From NCBI GenBank assembly GCA_020199905.1, contig JAIVJS010000004.1:41727-105726 (forward strand): a DNA stretch of 64,000 bases, given 5' to 3'. Of this stretch, positions 8,639-16,355 are shown piece by piece. The position numbers and the translations under genes are program-made. Numbering within the stretch: the stretch's first letter is position 1; each line of letters starts with the position of its first letter. This DNA is from Acidobacteriota bacterium. GTDB lineage: Bacteria; Acidobacteriota; Thermoanaerobaculia; UBA5066; Gp7-AA6. Below the pieces are notes generated by a model. It was not told where the DNA came from, did not search any database, and saw nothing but the letters and a program-made list of their open reading frames with translations.

Positions 8639-10159
8639 CTACGGGAAAGTCACGGGGCACCCGCCGAACGCGTTCGTGTCCTGGATCGGCGCAAACGGCG
8701 TGTTGAGCGGATTCACGTACGTCTTGACGACGCCCGTTTGCGTGTCGGTGACCGTGAGGGTGACCTCCACGTTCGTCATCCCGCCGGCGAACACCCAGAA
8801 CCGGGAGTTGAATCCGCAGCCTCGCACCACCTTGACGAACACTTCCACGTTGTCGGCCGAAAAGAACCAGAAGTGTCCCGTCGTGTCGGTCAGAGCGACG
8901 GGAATGCCGACCCCGGAGGCCTGGGCGCTCCGCCAGGAGGCCTGGACCTGGAACCGCCCGCCCGCGAGGCACATCGTGGTCGACCCGACGCCGCACGGCA
9001 GCGGGGGGATCACGCCGCCCAGAGTGAGCCTGCGGATGCGCCCCGGCCCGAATTCCGTCACGAAGAGCTCCCGGCTCGTGCGATCGAACGCCATGTTCGT
9101 CGGGGTGATGAGATCGGAGGCCACCACGGTCGGAGGCGCCGAAGCGGGATTGAACAGGAGCAGCCGGCCGGGCGCATTGACGGACTGATTCACGGAAAAC
9201 TCGAGCGCGAGGTACTCGTCTGCGGCGCCCACCACGGGCAGGACGTCGATGGCCGAGTTCAGCCCCGTCAGAAGCGCCGTGCTGGCTCCCGTCGCCGGAT
9301 CCACGAGCCGGACTTCCGCCCGGCCCGGCGTGAACGGGAATCCGGTCAGAAAGGACACCAGGAACTGGCCGTTCGTGCTGCGGATGCTGTCGGGCACCGC
9401 ATCCACCACGGGTGGCGGGGGCGAGGGGTTCGAAAGCGGCGCGAACGTGGCGGCCGTCACATAAACGCCGGTGACGGGGTCGACGCTCTGAATCGCGTTC
9501 AGGCTCGCGTCGACGACGTAGAGCCGGCTTCCGAACGCCAGGATTCCGAACGGATTGGAGGAGCGCGGTCCGGTCAGGTCCGGAAAGTCCACCAGCAGCG
9601 AGACGCGAAGGGTCTCCGTCGCGGGGTTGTTGATCACGAGCTCGCGTCCGCCCTTCAACGCGACGTGCTGCGCCGGAGTCAGGACGAAGTTGCCGAAGGT
9701 GGAGTCAATCGAGGAGCTGAACCGCAGCTTGAGGACCGAGCTCAGGATCGGCGAGGCGGGGTTCGGGTTGGCGATCTCGAGGCCGGGCGCGGCGCCCGGG
9801 AGACTCTCGTCGCCGGCGCCGATCACGAGGTACCACGCGTCGCCCAGCTGCTCGATGCCCGCGGGACCCGACGGGGAGTTCTCGCCGACGGCGGAGAGGC
9901 CGGACGGCAGACCGTCGAGGATCGTGGTCCGGGTCCCGTCGCGCTTGACGAGCGACACGCGGCCCGTGTTCGGCCCGGTCCCCGCCTCGCTGACGAGGAG
10001 GTTTCCGCCGGGCGTGAGCGAGATTTTCATCGGCGCCTTCAGGCCGGTCGCGAGCACGGTGCCCGTTTGCGCCCCGGCGTTTTCCGGCGCGAGAAGTGCG
10101 CCGAAGGCGAGGGCGACAGCGATCGAAGCCGCGATTCTCGGGGATTTCGCGTGAAACAT
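8639..10159 (-). CDS. Secreted ScyD/ScyE-type beta-propeller protein
   Basis: A 506-residue exported protein with a clear signal peptide (about residues 1-30, ending AGAQ). The first 400 residues resemble the ScyD/ScyE and NHL/SMP-30-like propeller families, with repeated strands such as GLKAPMKISLTPGGNLLVSEAG and PTNMAFDRTSRELFVTEFG. The last 110 residues form a separate domain beginning CLAGGRFQVQASWR, with the motif GHFWFFSADNVEVFVKVVRG and the ending VTLTVTDTQTG. I recognise this domain as recurrent in secreted acidobacterial proteins. Its function is unknown, perhaps sorting or surface attachment. A strong GAGGAGG ribosome site precedes the ATG. Confidence 0.75.
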   Translation of the reverse strand: MFHAKSPRIAASIAVALAFGALLAPENAGAQTGTVLATGLKAPMKISLTPGGNLLVSEAGTGPNTGRVSLVKRDGTRTTILDGLPSGLSAVGENSPSGPAGIEQLGDAWYLVIGAGDESLPGAAPGLEIANPNPASPILSSVLKLRFSSSIDSTFGNFVLTPAQHVALKGGRELVINNPATETLRVSLLVDFPDLTGPRSSNPFGILAFGSRLYVVDASLNAIQSVDPVTGVYVTAATFAPLSNPSPPPPVVDAVPDSIRSTNGQFLVSFLTGFPFTPGRAEVRLVDPATGASTALLTGLNSAIDVLPVVGAADEYLALEFSVNQSVNAPGRLLLFNPASAPPTVVASDLITPTNMAFDRTSRELFVTEFGPGRIRRLTLGGVIPPLPCGVGSTTMCLAGGRFQVQASWRSAQASGVGIPVALTDTTGHFWFFSADNVEVFVKVVRGCGFNSRFWVFAGGMTNVEVTLTVTDTQTGVVKTYVNPLNTPFAPIQDTNAFGGCPVTFP

Positions 10160-10411
10160 GACGACCTCCTCGATTAGCCCCAGGAGACTTCAGGCGATTG
10201 CGCCCTGGCCCGGGAGCGCCTGTGCCGCAACGTCCCACAAGAATGTTTGAGACGCAAGCTTTCCATCGGGCTTTTCCTGCGTTCCGGTGGTTTCGGGGGA
10301 AATCTAGATGATCGCTTTTGTTCACATCGTTTCTCAGCAAGCGCGCGCGGGGGGGACGCCTGCGCCCCCGTCTGGAGCCGCGGTCTTGCGGGCTCCGTTT
10401 AGAATAGGGAG

Positions 10412-11554
10412 GTGACGACGACCCAGGTAGCCGAGCGGGACGCCATTCTCCAGTCGGTCCGCGAGTTCGCGGACGCGGAGATCCGGCCCCACGTCATGGA
10501 GTGGGACGAGGCGCAACATTTTCCCCTCGACGTCTTCCGGCAGCTGGGCGAGCTCGGATTCCTGGGCGTGCTCTTCCCGGAAGAGTACGGAGGCTCGGCG
10601 CTCTCGTACGGCGACTATGCCGCGATCGTCGAGGAGCTCGCCGCCGTCGACGCCTCGATCGCCCTGTCTCTGGCCGCCCACAATTCCCTCGGGTCGAATC
10701 ACATCTTTCAATTTGGCAGCGAAGCCCAGCGGCGCCGCTACATTCCAAAGCTGGCGTCGGGGGAGTGGCTGGCGGCGTGGGGGCTCACGGAGCCGGAGGC
10801 CGGCTCCGACGCGAGCGGGACGAAGACGACCGGCGTCCGCGACGGCAACGACTGGGTGCTGAACGGGTCAAAAAACTTCATCACGAACGCGTCGGTGGCG
10901 CAGGTCGCGGTTCTCATGGCGGTGACCGACCGCCCGGCGGGCAAGCACGGGATCTCGGCCTTCATCGTCGAGCTCGACAACCCGGGAATCCGCGTCGGCA
11001 AGAAGGAGAACAAGCTCGGCATGCGCGCCTCGGACACGTGCACGCTCGTCATGGAGGACTGCCGCATTCCGGCGGAGAACCTGCTCGGAAAAGAGGGCGG
11101 CGGGTTCGTGGACTCGATGAAGATCCTGGACGGCGGACGGATCTCGATCGCGGCGCTCTCGATCGGAATTGCCCGTGGCGCCTACGAGGCGTCGCTGCGA
11201 TACGCGCAGCAGCGCCGCCAGTTCGGCCGGCCGATCTCGGAATTCGAGGCCATCCAGTTCTATCTCGCGGACATGGCCACGGAGATCGACGCGGCGCGGC
11301 TCCTGACGATGCGCGCGGCCGCCGCGAAGGATTCGGGCGAAGAGGTGACGCGCTTCTCGGCGCAGGCGAAGCTCTATGCCTCGGAAGTCGCCGTGCGCGC
11401 CACTGAGAAGGCCATCCAGATCCATGGCGGCTACGGCTTCATCAAGGACTACCCGGTCGAGAAGTTCTATCGCGACGTAAAGCTCTGCACGATCGGCGAG
11501 GGGACGAGCGAGATCCAGCGGCTCGTGATTGCGCGCAGCCTCCTCGGTTCCTGA
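10412..11554 (+). CDS. Acyl-CoA dehydrogenase
   Basis: A 380-residue FAD enzyme of the usual length for short/branched-chain acyl-CoA dehydrogenases, which oxidise acyl-CoA to enoyl-CoA and pass electrons to ETF. Signatures are [14 protein letters not shown] and the C-terminal [20 protein letters not shown], with the catalytic-base glutamate in [11 protein letters not shown]. The genes that follow (meaB, methylmalonyl-CoA epimerase) point to branched-chain amino acid or propionate catabolism. The start is GTG 10412. A TAGAAT box at 10400-10405 leaves six bases before it, so the transcript could begin on the start codon itself. Confidence 0.93.
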   Translation: MTTTQVAERDAILQSVREFADAEIRPHVMEWDEAQHFPLDVFRQLGELGFLGVLFPEEYGGSALSYGDYAAIVEELAAVDASIALSLAAHNSLGSNHIFQFGSEAQRRRYIPKLASGEWLAAWGLTEPEAGSDASGTKTTGVRDGNDWVLNGSKNFITNASVAQVAVLMAVTDRPAGKHGISAFIVELDNPGIRVGKKENKLGMRASDTCTLVMEDCRIPAENLLGKEGGGFVDSMKILDGGRISIAALSIGIARGAYEASLRYAQQRRQFGRPISEFEAIQFYLADMATEIDAARLLTMRAAAAKDSGEEVTRFSAQAKLYASEVAVRATEKAIQIHGGYGFIKDYPVEKFYRDVKLCTIGEGTSEIQRLVIARSLLGS

Positions 11555-11561
11555 TCCCGCC

Positions 11562-12551
11562 TTGACCGCCCGTTCGCGTCCGCGTCCGGGAACTCCCGAG
11601 ATCGTGGAAGGGGTTCTCGCCGGAAACCCGCGCGCGATCGGACGCGCGATCTCTGCGCTCGAGCGCGACGGGGGAGCCCCCGACCTGCTCGCCCCTCTGT
11701 TCGCGCACACGGGGCGGTCGCGCACCCTCGGGATCACCGGGCCGCCTGGCGCCGGCAAGTCGACTCTGGTGCAGCGGCTGGCTCAGGCCTACCGCAGGGG
11801 CGGGCGCCGGGTCGGCATCATCGCCGTCGACCCGTCCTCCCCGTACACGGGCGGCGCGATTCTCGGGGACCGCATCCGCATGTCGGAGATCTACACGGAC
11901 CCGGGCGTCTTCATCCGCTCCATGGCGACCCGGGGAGCGCTCGGGGGGCTTGCGCGTGCCACGTGGGACGCGGCGGATGTTCTGGATGCGGCGGGCTACG
12001 ACGTCGTGATCCTCGAGACCGTCGGAGTGGGGCAGGGGGAAGTGGACATCGTGAAAGCCGCCGAGACCGTCGCCGTGGTGCTCGTGCCTGGCCTCGGAGA
12101 CGACATCCAGGCGATCAAGGCCGGGATTCTCGAGATCGCGGACGTCTTCGTCGTCAACAAGGCGGACCGCGAAGGCGCTTCCCGCGCTGAAACGGAGCTG
12201 TCGATGATGCTCGACCTCGCGCCCCCGTCGGGGTGGCGGCCTCCGATCGTCCGCACCGTCGCCCCGTCCGCCTCGGGAGTCCCCGAGGCCGTCGACGCCT
12301 TCGCGCGCCACGCGGAACACCTTCGCTCGGGAACGGAGGGCGAGAGGCGCGCGCAGCGGCGCGCGCGAGCCCGGCTCCTGGCCGTTCTCGACGAGCGGTT
12401 CCGGCGCGAAGTCGAAGCGCCGTCGCGCGCCGGCGGCGGCCTGGCGGCGGCGGTGGCGCGCGTCGCGGCGCGGCAGGAAGATCCCCACGCCGCGTCGGCG
12501 CGCCTCTTCGAAGAGGTCGTGCGCGGCCGAGAGCGGAAGACCGACAGCTGA
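11562..12551 (+). CDS. meaB: Methylmalonyl-CoA mutase-associated GTPase MeaB
   Basis: A 329-residue G3E-family P-loop GTPase that protects and reloads B12-dependent methylmalonyl-CoA mutase. Visible are the P-loop GITGPPGAGKSTL, the switch region VDPSSPYTGGAILGDRIRM, DVVILETVGVGQ, and the base-recognition NKAD. TTG 11562 is preferred, seven bases after the acyl-CoA dehydrogenase stop. An earlier in-frame TTG at 11529 overlaps that gene. The mutase itself is not in the window. The last residues, TDS, are encoded by the heptad array that also supplies the TGA stop. Confidence 0.93.
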   Translation: MTARSRPRPGTPEIVEGVLAGNPRAIGRAISALERDGGAPDLLAPLFAHTGRSRTLGITGPPGAGKSTLVQRLAQAYRRGGRRVGIIAVDPSSPYTGGAILGDRIRMSEIYTDPGVFIRSMATRGALGGLARATWDAADVLDAAGYDVVILETVGVGQGEVDIVKAAETVAVVLVPGLGDDIQAIKAGILEIADVFVVNKADREGASRAETELSMMLDLAPPSGWRPPIVRTVAPSASGVPEAVDAFARHAEHLRSGTEGERRAQRRARARLLAVLDERFRREVEAPSRAGGGLAAAVARVAARQEDPHAASARLFEEVVRGRERKTDS

Positions 12552-12570
12552 CAGCTGAGAGCTGATAGCT
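12543..12570. repeat. Heptad tandem array, four units
   Basis: Units GACAGCT, GACAGCT, GAGAGCT and GATAGCT cover the meaB stop codon (12549-12551). They end seven bases before the ATG of the epimerase gene, so the array forms most of the spacer inside an apparent operon. Confidence 0.85.
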
Positions 12571-12577
12571 TTTCCGC

Positions 12578-12985
12578 ATGCCCGCCTACAGGATCGACCA
12601 CATCGGCGTGGCGGTCGTCTCGATCGACGACGCGCTCGACGTTTACGGCGCGCTCGGCCTGGAGGTCGCCCACCGCGAGGAGGTGCCGTCGCAGAAGGCG
12701 CGGACGGCGTTTCTTCCGGTCGGGGAGAGCCGGATCGAGCTCCTGGAGCCCATGACGGAGGACTCGCCTGTCGCGAAGTTCCTGGCGAAGCGCGGGCCCG
12801 GGGTCCACCACGTGTGTTTTTCGGTCGACGACATCGAGAAAGCGCTCGAGGATCTGGCGTCCCGCGGCTTTCGGCTCCTGCACCGCGCCGCCGTGGCCGG
12901 GGCCGACGGGAAGAAAGTCGCGTTCCTCCATCCGGACGCCGGTCACGGCCTTTTGATCGAGCTGTCGCAGGCGGCGGCGCCGTGA
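12578..12985 (+). CDS. mce: Methylmalonyl-CoA epimerase
   Basis: A 135-residue vicinal-oxygen-chelate (glyoxalase-fold) protein that interconverts (R)- and (S)-methylmalonyl-CoA. Metal-binding landmarks are IDHIGVAV near the start, GPGVHHVCFSVDD in the middle, and the C-terminal GLLIELSQ holding the last glutamate ligand. Length matches the family. It sits directly after meaB. The stop overlaps the next gene's GTG by four bases (GTGA), which supports translational coupling. Confidence 0.93.
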   Translation: MPAYRIDHIGVAVVSIDDALDVYGALGLEVAHREEVPSQKARTAFLPVGESRIELLEPMTEDSPVAKFLAKRGPGVHHVCFSVDDIEKALEDLASRGFRLLHRAAVAGADGKKVAFLHPDAGHGLLIELSQAAAP

Positions 12986-13308
12986 AGCCCGGCGACTTCG
13001 TTCTGGTCGCCCTCGTCAATCCGCGCGAGAAGTTCTGGGGACTCCTCCGGGAGAGAGACGCCACCGGGGTCATCGTCCGGGGGCTCTCGCTCGAAGGATT
13101 CGAGGGTTGGGTGAGGGAGATCGCCCACAAGGAGCCGCTCACGTTCTTTCCGGCGACCGTGTTCTTTCCGTTGCACCGCGTCGAGAGAATCTTCGCGGAC
13201 GAGCCGGCGGGAGAGCTCCCGTCGTTCGCGGACCGGTTTCAGCGCGCGGTGGGCGAGGACGCCCGCTACCACCTGACTCCCGTCCCGGACACGCTCGAAG
13301 GCTCCTGA
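12982..13308 (+). CDS. Hypothetical protein, 108 residues
   Basis: Starts at a GTG that overlaps the epimerase stop (GTGA). The protein begins KPGDFVLVALVNPREKFWG, contains GFEGWVREIAHKE and FFPLHRVERIFAD, and has no signal peptide or membrane segment. The beta-rich N terminus could be a small binding barrel such as an Sm-like fold, but that is only an impression. Its place in the acd-meaB-mce operon suggests co-expression, not a function. Confidence 0.65.
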   Translation: MKPGDFVLVALVNPREKFWGLLRERDATGVIVRGLSLEGFEGWVREIAHKEPLTFFPATVFFPLHRVERIFADEPAGELPSFADRFQRAVGEDARYHLTPVPDTLEGS

Positions 13309-13323
13309 CGGACGAGCGCCCGA

Positions 13324-14010
13324 TTGGGAGTGTTCGTCCCGCCTCCCTCCGCCAGCGGGCGGCCGCCTGCGCGCGGAGCCGCCGCCGGTTCACCGCCTCG
13401 TTGCGCCTCCGACGGGGACTCCCCGAACTCCCGGTTTTCCGCGTGGAAGGCGCAGGCGCGGGAGTGGTGCGGCGGCCGGTCCTGGCTCTGGCGCGCGCCC
13501 CTCGTTCTCTACTTCGCCTGGTCCGGGCTTCGACGGCTGCGCGACCCTCTCGCCGCGGACCTCTTCGGCGGAATCACGCTCGGCGTCCACGAGCTCGGCC
13601 ATCTGATCCTCGCGTCGGCGGGGCGGTGGCCTTCGGTCGCGGGCGGAAGCCTGGCTCAGGTCGCGGCGCCGGTCGCGGCGGGATGGGTGCTGGCGCGGCA
13701 GAGGGACTGGTTCGGCATCACCGTCGCCGGCGCGTGGCTCGCCTCGTCCCTGTTCGGTCTCGCGGCGTACGTCGGCGACGCGCGGGCGCAGGAGCTTCCC
13801 TTAGTGGGGCTCGTACCGGATCCCATCCACGACTGGAACTGGATGCTGTCCCGGTTGGGACTTCTCGACCGGGACCGCGGTCTCGCCGCCCTGACGCGGG
13901 GACTCTCCTTCGCGATCTGGACGGCGGCGGTCATCGCGGGCGCCTGGCTGTGCCGCGAGATGGCGCTCTGGAAGAAGGCGGAGACCAGGGGATCCGGGAC
14001 CGAGAGCTAG
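13324..14010 (+). CDS. Membrane protein with HELGH metalloprotease motif
   Basis: A 228-residue protein with a low-complexity N terminus and about four or five hydrophobic segments. The sequence GVHELGHLILAS near residue 90 is an HExxH zinc-protease motif inside a membrane segment, as in site-2-protease (M50)-like families. A second conserved patch, DPIHDWNWMLSRLGLL, contains a histidine and aspartates that could complete a metal site. The TTG start at 13324 is uncertain because no ribosome site is evident. It lies 15 bases after the previous stop. The TAG stop lies inside a heptad array. Confidence 0.6.
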   Translation: MGVFVPPPSASGRPPARGAAAGSPPRCASDGDSPNSRFSAWKAQAREWCGGRSWLWRAPLVLYFAWSGLRRLRDPLAADLFGGITLGVHELGHLILASAGRWPSVAGGSLAQVAAPVAAGWVLARQRDWFGITVAGAWLASSLFGLAAYVGDARAQELPLVGLVPDPIHDWNWMLSRLGLLDRDRGLAALTRGLSFAIWTAAVIAGAWLCREMALWKKAETRGSGTES

Positions 14011-14029
14011 GAGCCGAGAGCTGCGAGCT
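14002..14029. repeat. Partly decayed heptad array at a convergent junction
   Basis: Units GAGAGCT, AGGAGCC, GAGAGCT and GCGAGCT are followed by CCTCAGC. They cover the TAG stop of the M50-like gene (14008-14010). The next unit contains the stop codon of the opposing DUF6526 gene (14032-14034). Confidence 0.75.
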
Positions 14030-14031
14030 CC

Positions 14032-14472
14032 TCAGCACCGGAAGTAATCCGCCTGCCAGTCCTTGATCCGCTTCTTGATCTCGTCGCGGTTGACGATCTT
14101 GTTCGTGAGGACTTCCCGGACGAGGTCGGGCATCTCGGCGTCTCCCGCGAACCGGAGCGCGACGATCTGATCCCGGTTGAGCTCCTCGATTCGCCCGCGC
14201 AGGTCCGCCGGGAGTATCGCGGCGAGCCGCTGCCGCATCTCGAGCCGGATCACCCGATCCTGAACGGTGAGGGCGAAGATCCTCGAGAAGAAGAAGAGGC
14301 AGAGAAGCGCGAAGGCCACCGCGAGAGACAGGCCGGATTCCCACGACGGGAACCGCACCAGACGCACGAGCGCATAGATCGCGTTGATCGCGAGGATTCC
14401 GAACGCCACGAAATGGTAGATCGGGATGAACCGGCGGTGATTCTTGTAATTCTGGGGATGGGCCTGAGCCAT
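14032..14472 (-). CDS. DUF6526 family membrane protein
   Basis: A 146-residue protein beginning MAQAHPQNYKNHRRFIPIYHF, the typical start of the DUF6526 family. Two hydrophobic segments follow (about residues 17-37 and 48-68), then a soluble C-terminal helix-rich part rich in Asp, Glu and Arg. Function is unknown. It is monocistronic as far as can be seen and converges with the M50-like gene across a heptad array. Confidence 0.75.
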   Translation of the reverse strand: MAQAHPQNYKNHRRFIPIYHFVAFGILAINAIYALVRLVRFPSWESGLSLAVAFALLCLFFFSRIFALTVQDRVIRLEMRQRLAAILPADLRGRIEELNRDQIVALRFAGDAEMPDLVREVLTNKIVNRDEIKKRIKDWQADYFRC

Positions 14473-14536
14473 GTCTCTCCTCGATGCCGCGCCGCGCCGT
14501 CTGGTCCGCGCACGCCCTGCGGCGCGGGGCAGAGGC

Positions 14537-15280
14537 TCAGAGGATCACGTTCTTCAGGAAATAGTCCGCGACGGTGATGCTGCCGTTGACGATCAGGCGC
14601 GCCTGATCGGCATTCATCTCGAAAACGCCGCCCGACTCCCCGCCGGAGGTCGTCAGCACGATCTCCGCGGAAATGTCGCGTCCCCTGGCGGCGAGGTCGG
14701 CGATCGCGCGCGCGGCGGCCGAAATGGTGTTGAACACCGTCTCCTCGTTGTTGGTCGTCGCGAGAAAGCGGATCCTGCCGTGCGACGCGGTCAGGCGGTA
14801 CTGCGCGATCCCGGCGCCGTCGAGAACCCTGCGGAACGCCTGGTCCACGGTCGCGTCCACCTGCATCGAGGCGGCGGCGGCGGTCTCGGCGGCCGTGTTG
14901 CGGCCCGTCCGCGTATCCAGAGAGACCTTCTTCTTCCGGATCACGTCCTGCAGGCTGACCGTCGGATTGGCCGTCGGGAGCGGCACCGCGAGCTGGCTGT
15001 CGCCCGTGTTGTCAATCACGAGCACGTTGCCCGGGTTGTCCTTGTTGTACTGCTCGGTTCCCGGGATGTCGATCTGTGAAAGGTCGTAGCTCGTCACGGT
15101 GCCGTTCTGAAGAGTGATGATCGCCTTCTTCCCCTTCACCTCGTACTTCGTGCGGGCGAAGATGATCGATCCGTCCTTCAGCTTGACGTTGTAAGCGAGA
15201 AGGGAAGAGGAGCACAGAAAGGCGGCCATCGCGACGCATGCGAGTCGCGACGGAAGCCGTGAAAGAGCGATCCGTCTCAT
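14537..15280 (-). CDS. Secreted hypothetical protein
   Basis: A 247-residue protein with a signal peptide at about residues 1-29 (hydrophobic CVAMAAFLCSSSLLAY). The mature part opens with a short beta domain, NVKLKDGSIIFARTKYEVKG, reminiscent of small periplasmic domains that sense or bind ligands, and ends in a domain with a REALLY unassigned fold. ATG 15280 is chosen because it starts the signal peptide. The frame extends 23 codons upstream without a better start. It is divergent from the DAHP synthase gene with a 61-base gap. Confidence 0.6.
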   Translation of the reverse strand: MRRIALSRLPSRLACVAMAAFLCSSSLLAYNVKLKDGSIIFARTKYEVKGKKAIITLQNGTVTSYDLSQIDIPGTEQYNKDNPGNVLVIDNTGDSQLAVPLPTANPTVSLQDVIRKKKVSLDTRTGRNTAAETAAAASMQVDATVDQAFRRVLDGAGIAQYRLTASHGRIRFLATTNNEETVFNTISAAARAIADLAARGRDISAEIVLTTSGGESGGVFEMNADQARLIVNGSITVADYFLKNVIL

Positions 15281-15302
15281 GCCGGGCTGCCTTTCGACGA
15301 GT

Positions 15303-15332
15303 TTGACAGGATGTGATCCGGACCATGATGAT
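15303..15332 (+). promoter_or_regulatory. Probable sigma-70-type promoter for aroF
   Basis: A perfect -35 box TTGACA (15303-15308) is separated by 18 bases from GATGAT (15327-15332). Transcription would begin near 15339, leaving only about three bases before the ATG at 15342. Confidence 0.5.
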
Positions 15333-15341
15333 AGCACCCCG

Positions 15342-16355
15342 ATGCTCATCGTTATGGACGCGGCGGCCAGCGCCGAGGATGTGCGGCGCGTCGTCGAAAC
15401 CGTTCAGGGACTGGGTCTCGACGCGCATCCGATCCCGGGCGCGCAGCGCACGGCGATCGGGATCACGGGCAATCGCGGCACCATCGAAGCGGGGGCGTTC
15501 GAGAACCTCCCCGGCGTCGCCGAGGTCATACCCGTCTCCGCGCCCTATAAGCTCGTTTCCCGGGAAGCCAAGCGCGAGGACACGGTCGTCTCGATACGGG
15601 GCGTGCCGGTGGGAGGAAAGCATCTCGCGATCGTCGCCGGGCCCTGCGCGGTCGAGTCGGAAACGCAGGCCCTCGAGATCGGCCATCTGGTCAAGGCGGC
15701 GGGCGCGAACCTCTATCGAGGCGGCGCCTTCAAGCCGCGGACGTCCCCCTACTCGTTTCAGGGCCTCGGGGTGGCGGGCCTGAAGATCCTGGCGAAGGTG
15801 CGCGAGGAGACGGGGCTGCCGATCGTGACCGAGGTGCTCGACACGGAAACGGCGGAGACGGTCGCCGAGTACGCGGACTGCCTTCAGATTGGCGCGCGAA
15901 ACATGCAGAATTTCTCCCTGCTGCGAAAATTGGGGCAGATGCGCAAGCCGGTGCTCTTGAAGCGCGGGATGTCTGCGACGATCGAGGAGCTGCTCCTGTC
16001 GGCCGAGTACCTCCTGTCGGAAGGAAACTACGAGGTCGTGCTCTGCGAGCGCGGAGTCCGCACGTTCGCGGACCACACCCGGAACACCCTCGATCTCGCC
16101 GCCATCCCCTATGTGCGTCGGATCTCGCACCTTCCGATCCTCGTCGATCCGTCGCACGGGACCGGGAAGCGCCAGAAGGTCCTCCCTCTCTCCCGGGCGG
16201 CCGTCGCCTGCGGCGCGGACGGACTGCTGATCGAAGTCCACGCGCATCCGGAGTCCGCGCTTTCGGATGGACCCCAGGCGCTGCTTCCCGACATGTTCAC
16301 CGAGCTCGTCCGCCAGGTGCGCCTGCTCGCGCCGGTCGTCGGCCGCACGGCGTGA
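15342..16355 (+). CDS. aroF: 3-deoxy-7-phosphoheptulonate (DAHP) synthase
   Basis: A 337-residue enzyme joining phosphoenolpyruvate and erythrose 4-phosphate at the first step of the shikimate pathway. It is of the AroF/KDO8P-synthase-like type, with an N-terminal ferredoxin-like regulatory domain (residues 1-70) and the barrel motifs AIVAGPCAVES, GGAFKPRTSPYSFQG, LQIGARNMQNF, LLKRGM and VDPSHGTGKR. The N-terminal domain is the site of feedback control in related enzymes, so allosteric regulation by an aromatic product is plausible. The stop overlaps the carA start (GTGA). aroC, a later step, lies at 27.7 kb. Confidence 0.93.
   Translation: MLIVMDAAASAEDVRRVVETVQGLGLDAHPIPGAQRTAIGITGNRGTIEAGAFENLPGVAEVIPVSAPYKLVSREAKREDTVVSIRGVPVGGKHLAIVAGPCAVESETQALEIGHLVKAAGANLYRGGAFKPRTSPYSFQGLGVAGLKILAKVREETGLPIVTEVLDTETAETVAEYADCLQIGARNMQNFSLLRKLGQMRKPVLLKRGMSATIEELLLSAEYLLSEGNYEVVLCERGVRTFADHTRNTLDLAAIPYVRRISHLPILVDPSHGTGKRQKVLPLSRAAVACGADGLLIEVHAHPESALSDGPQALLPDMFTELVRQVRLLAPVVGRTA

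Noticed and set aside
6099-8996. A 965-residue minus-strand open frame opposite the SpoIID gene.
   Set aside because: Composition is that of a GC-rich antisense shadow, and the plus strand carries convincing lipoprotein and SpoIID motifs.
10341-10371. GC-rich hairpin upstream of the acyl-CoA dehydrogenase as a terminator or riboswitch.
   Set aside because: The stem is interrupted, no T tract follows, and no known riboswitch consensus was recognised in 10160-10411.
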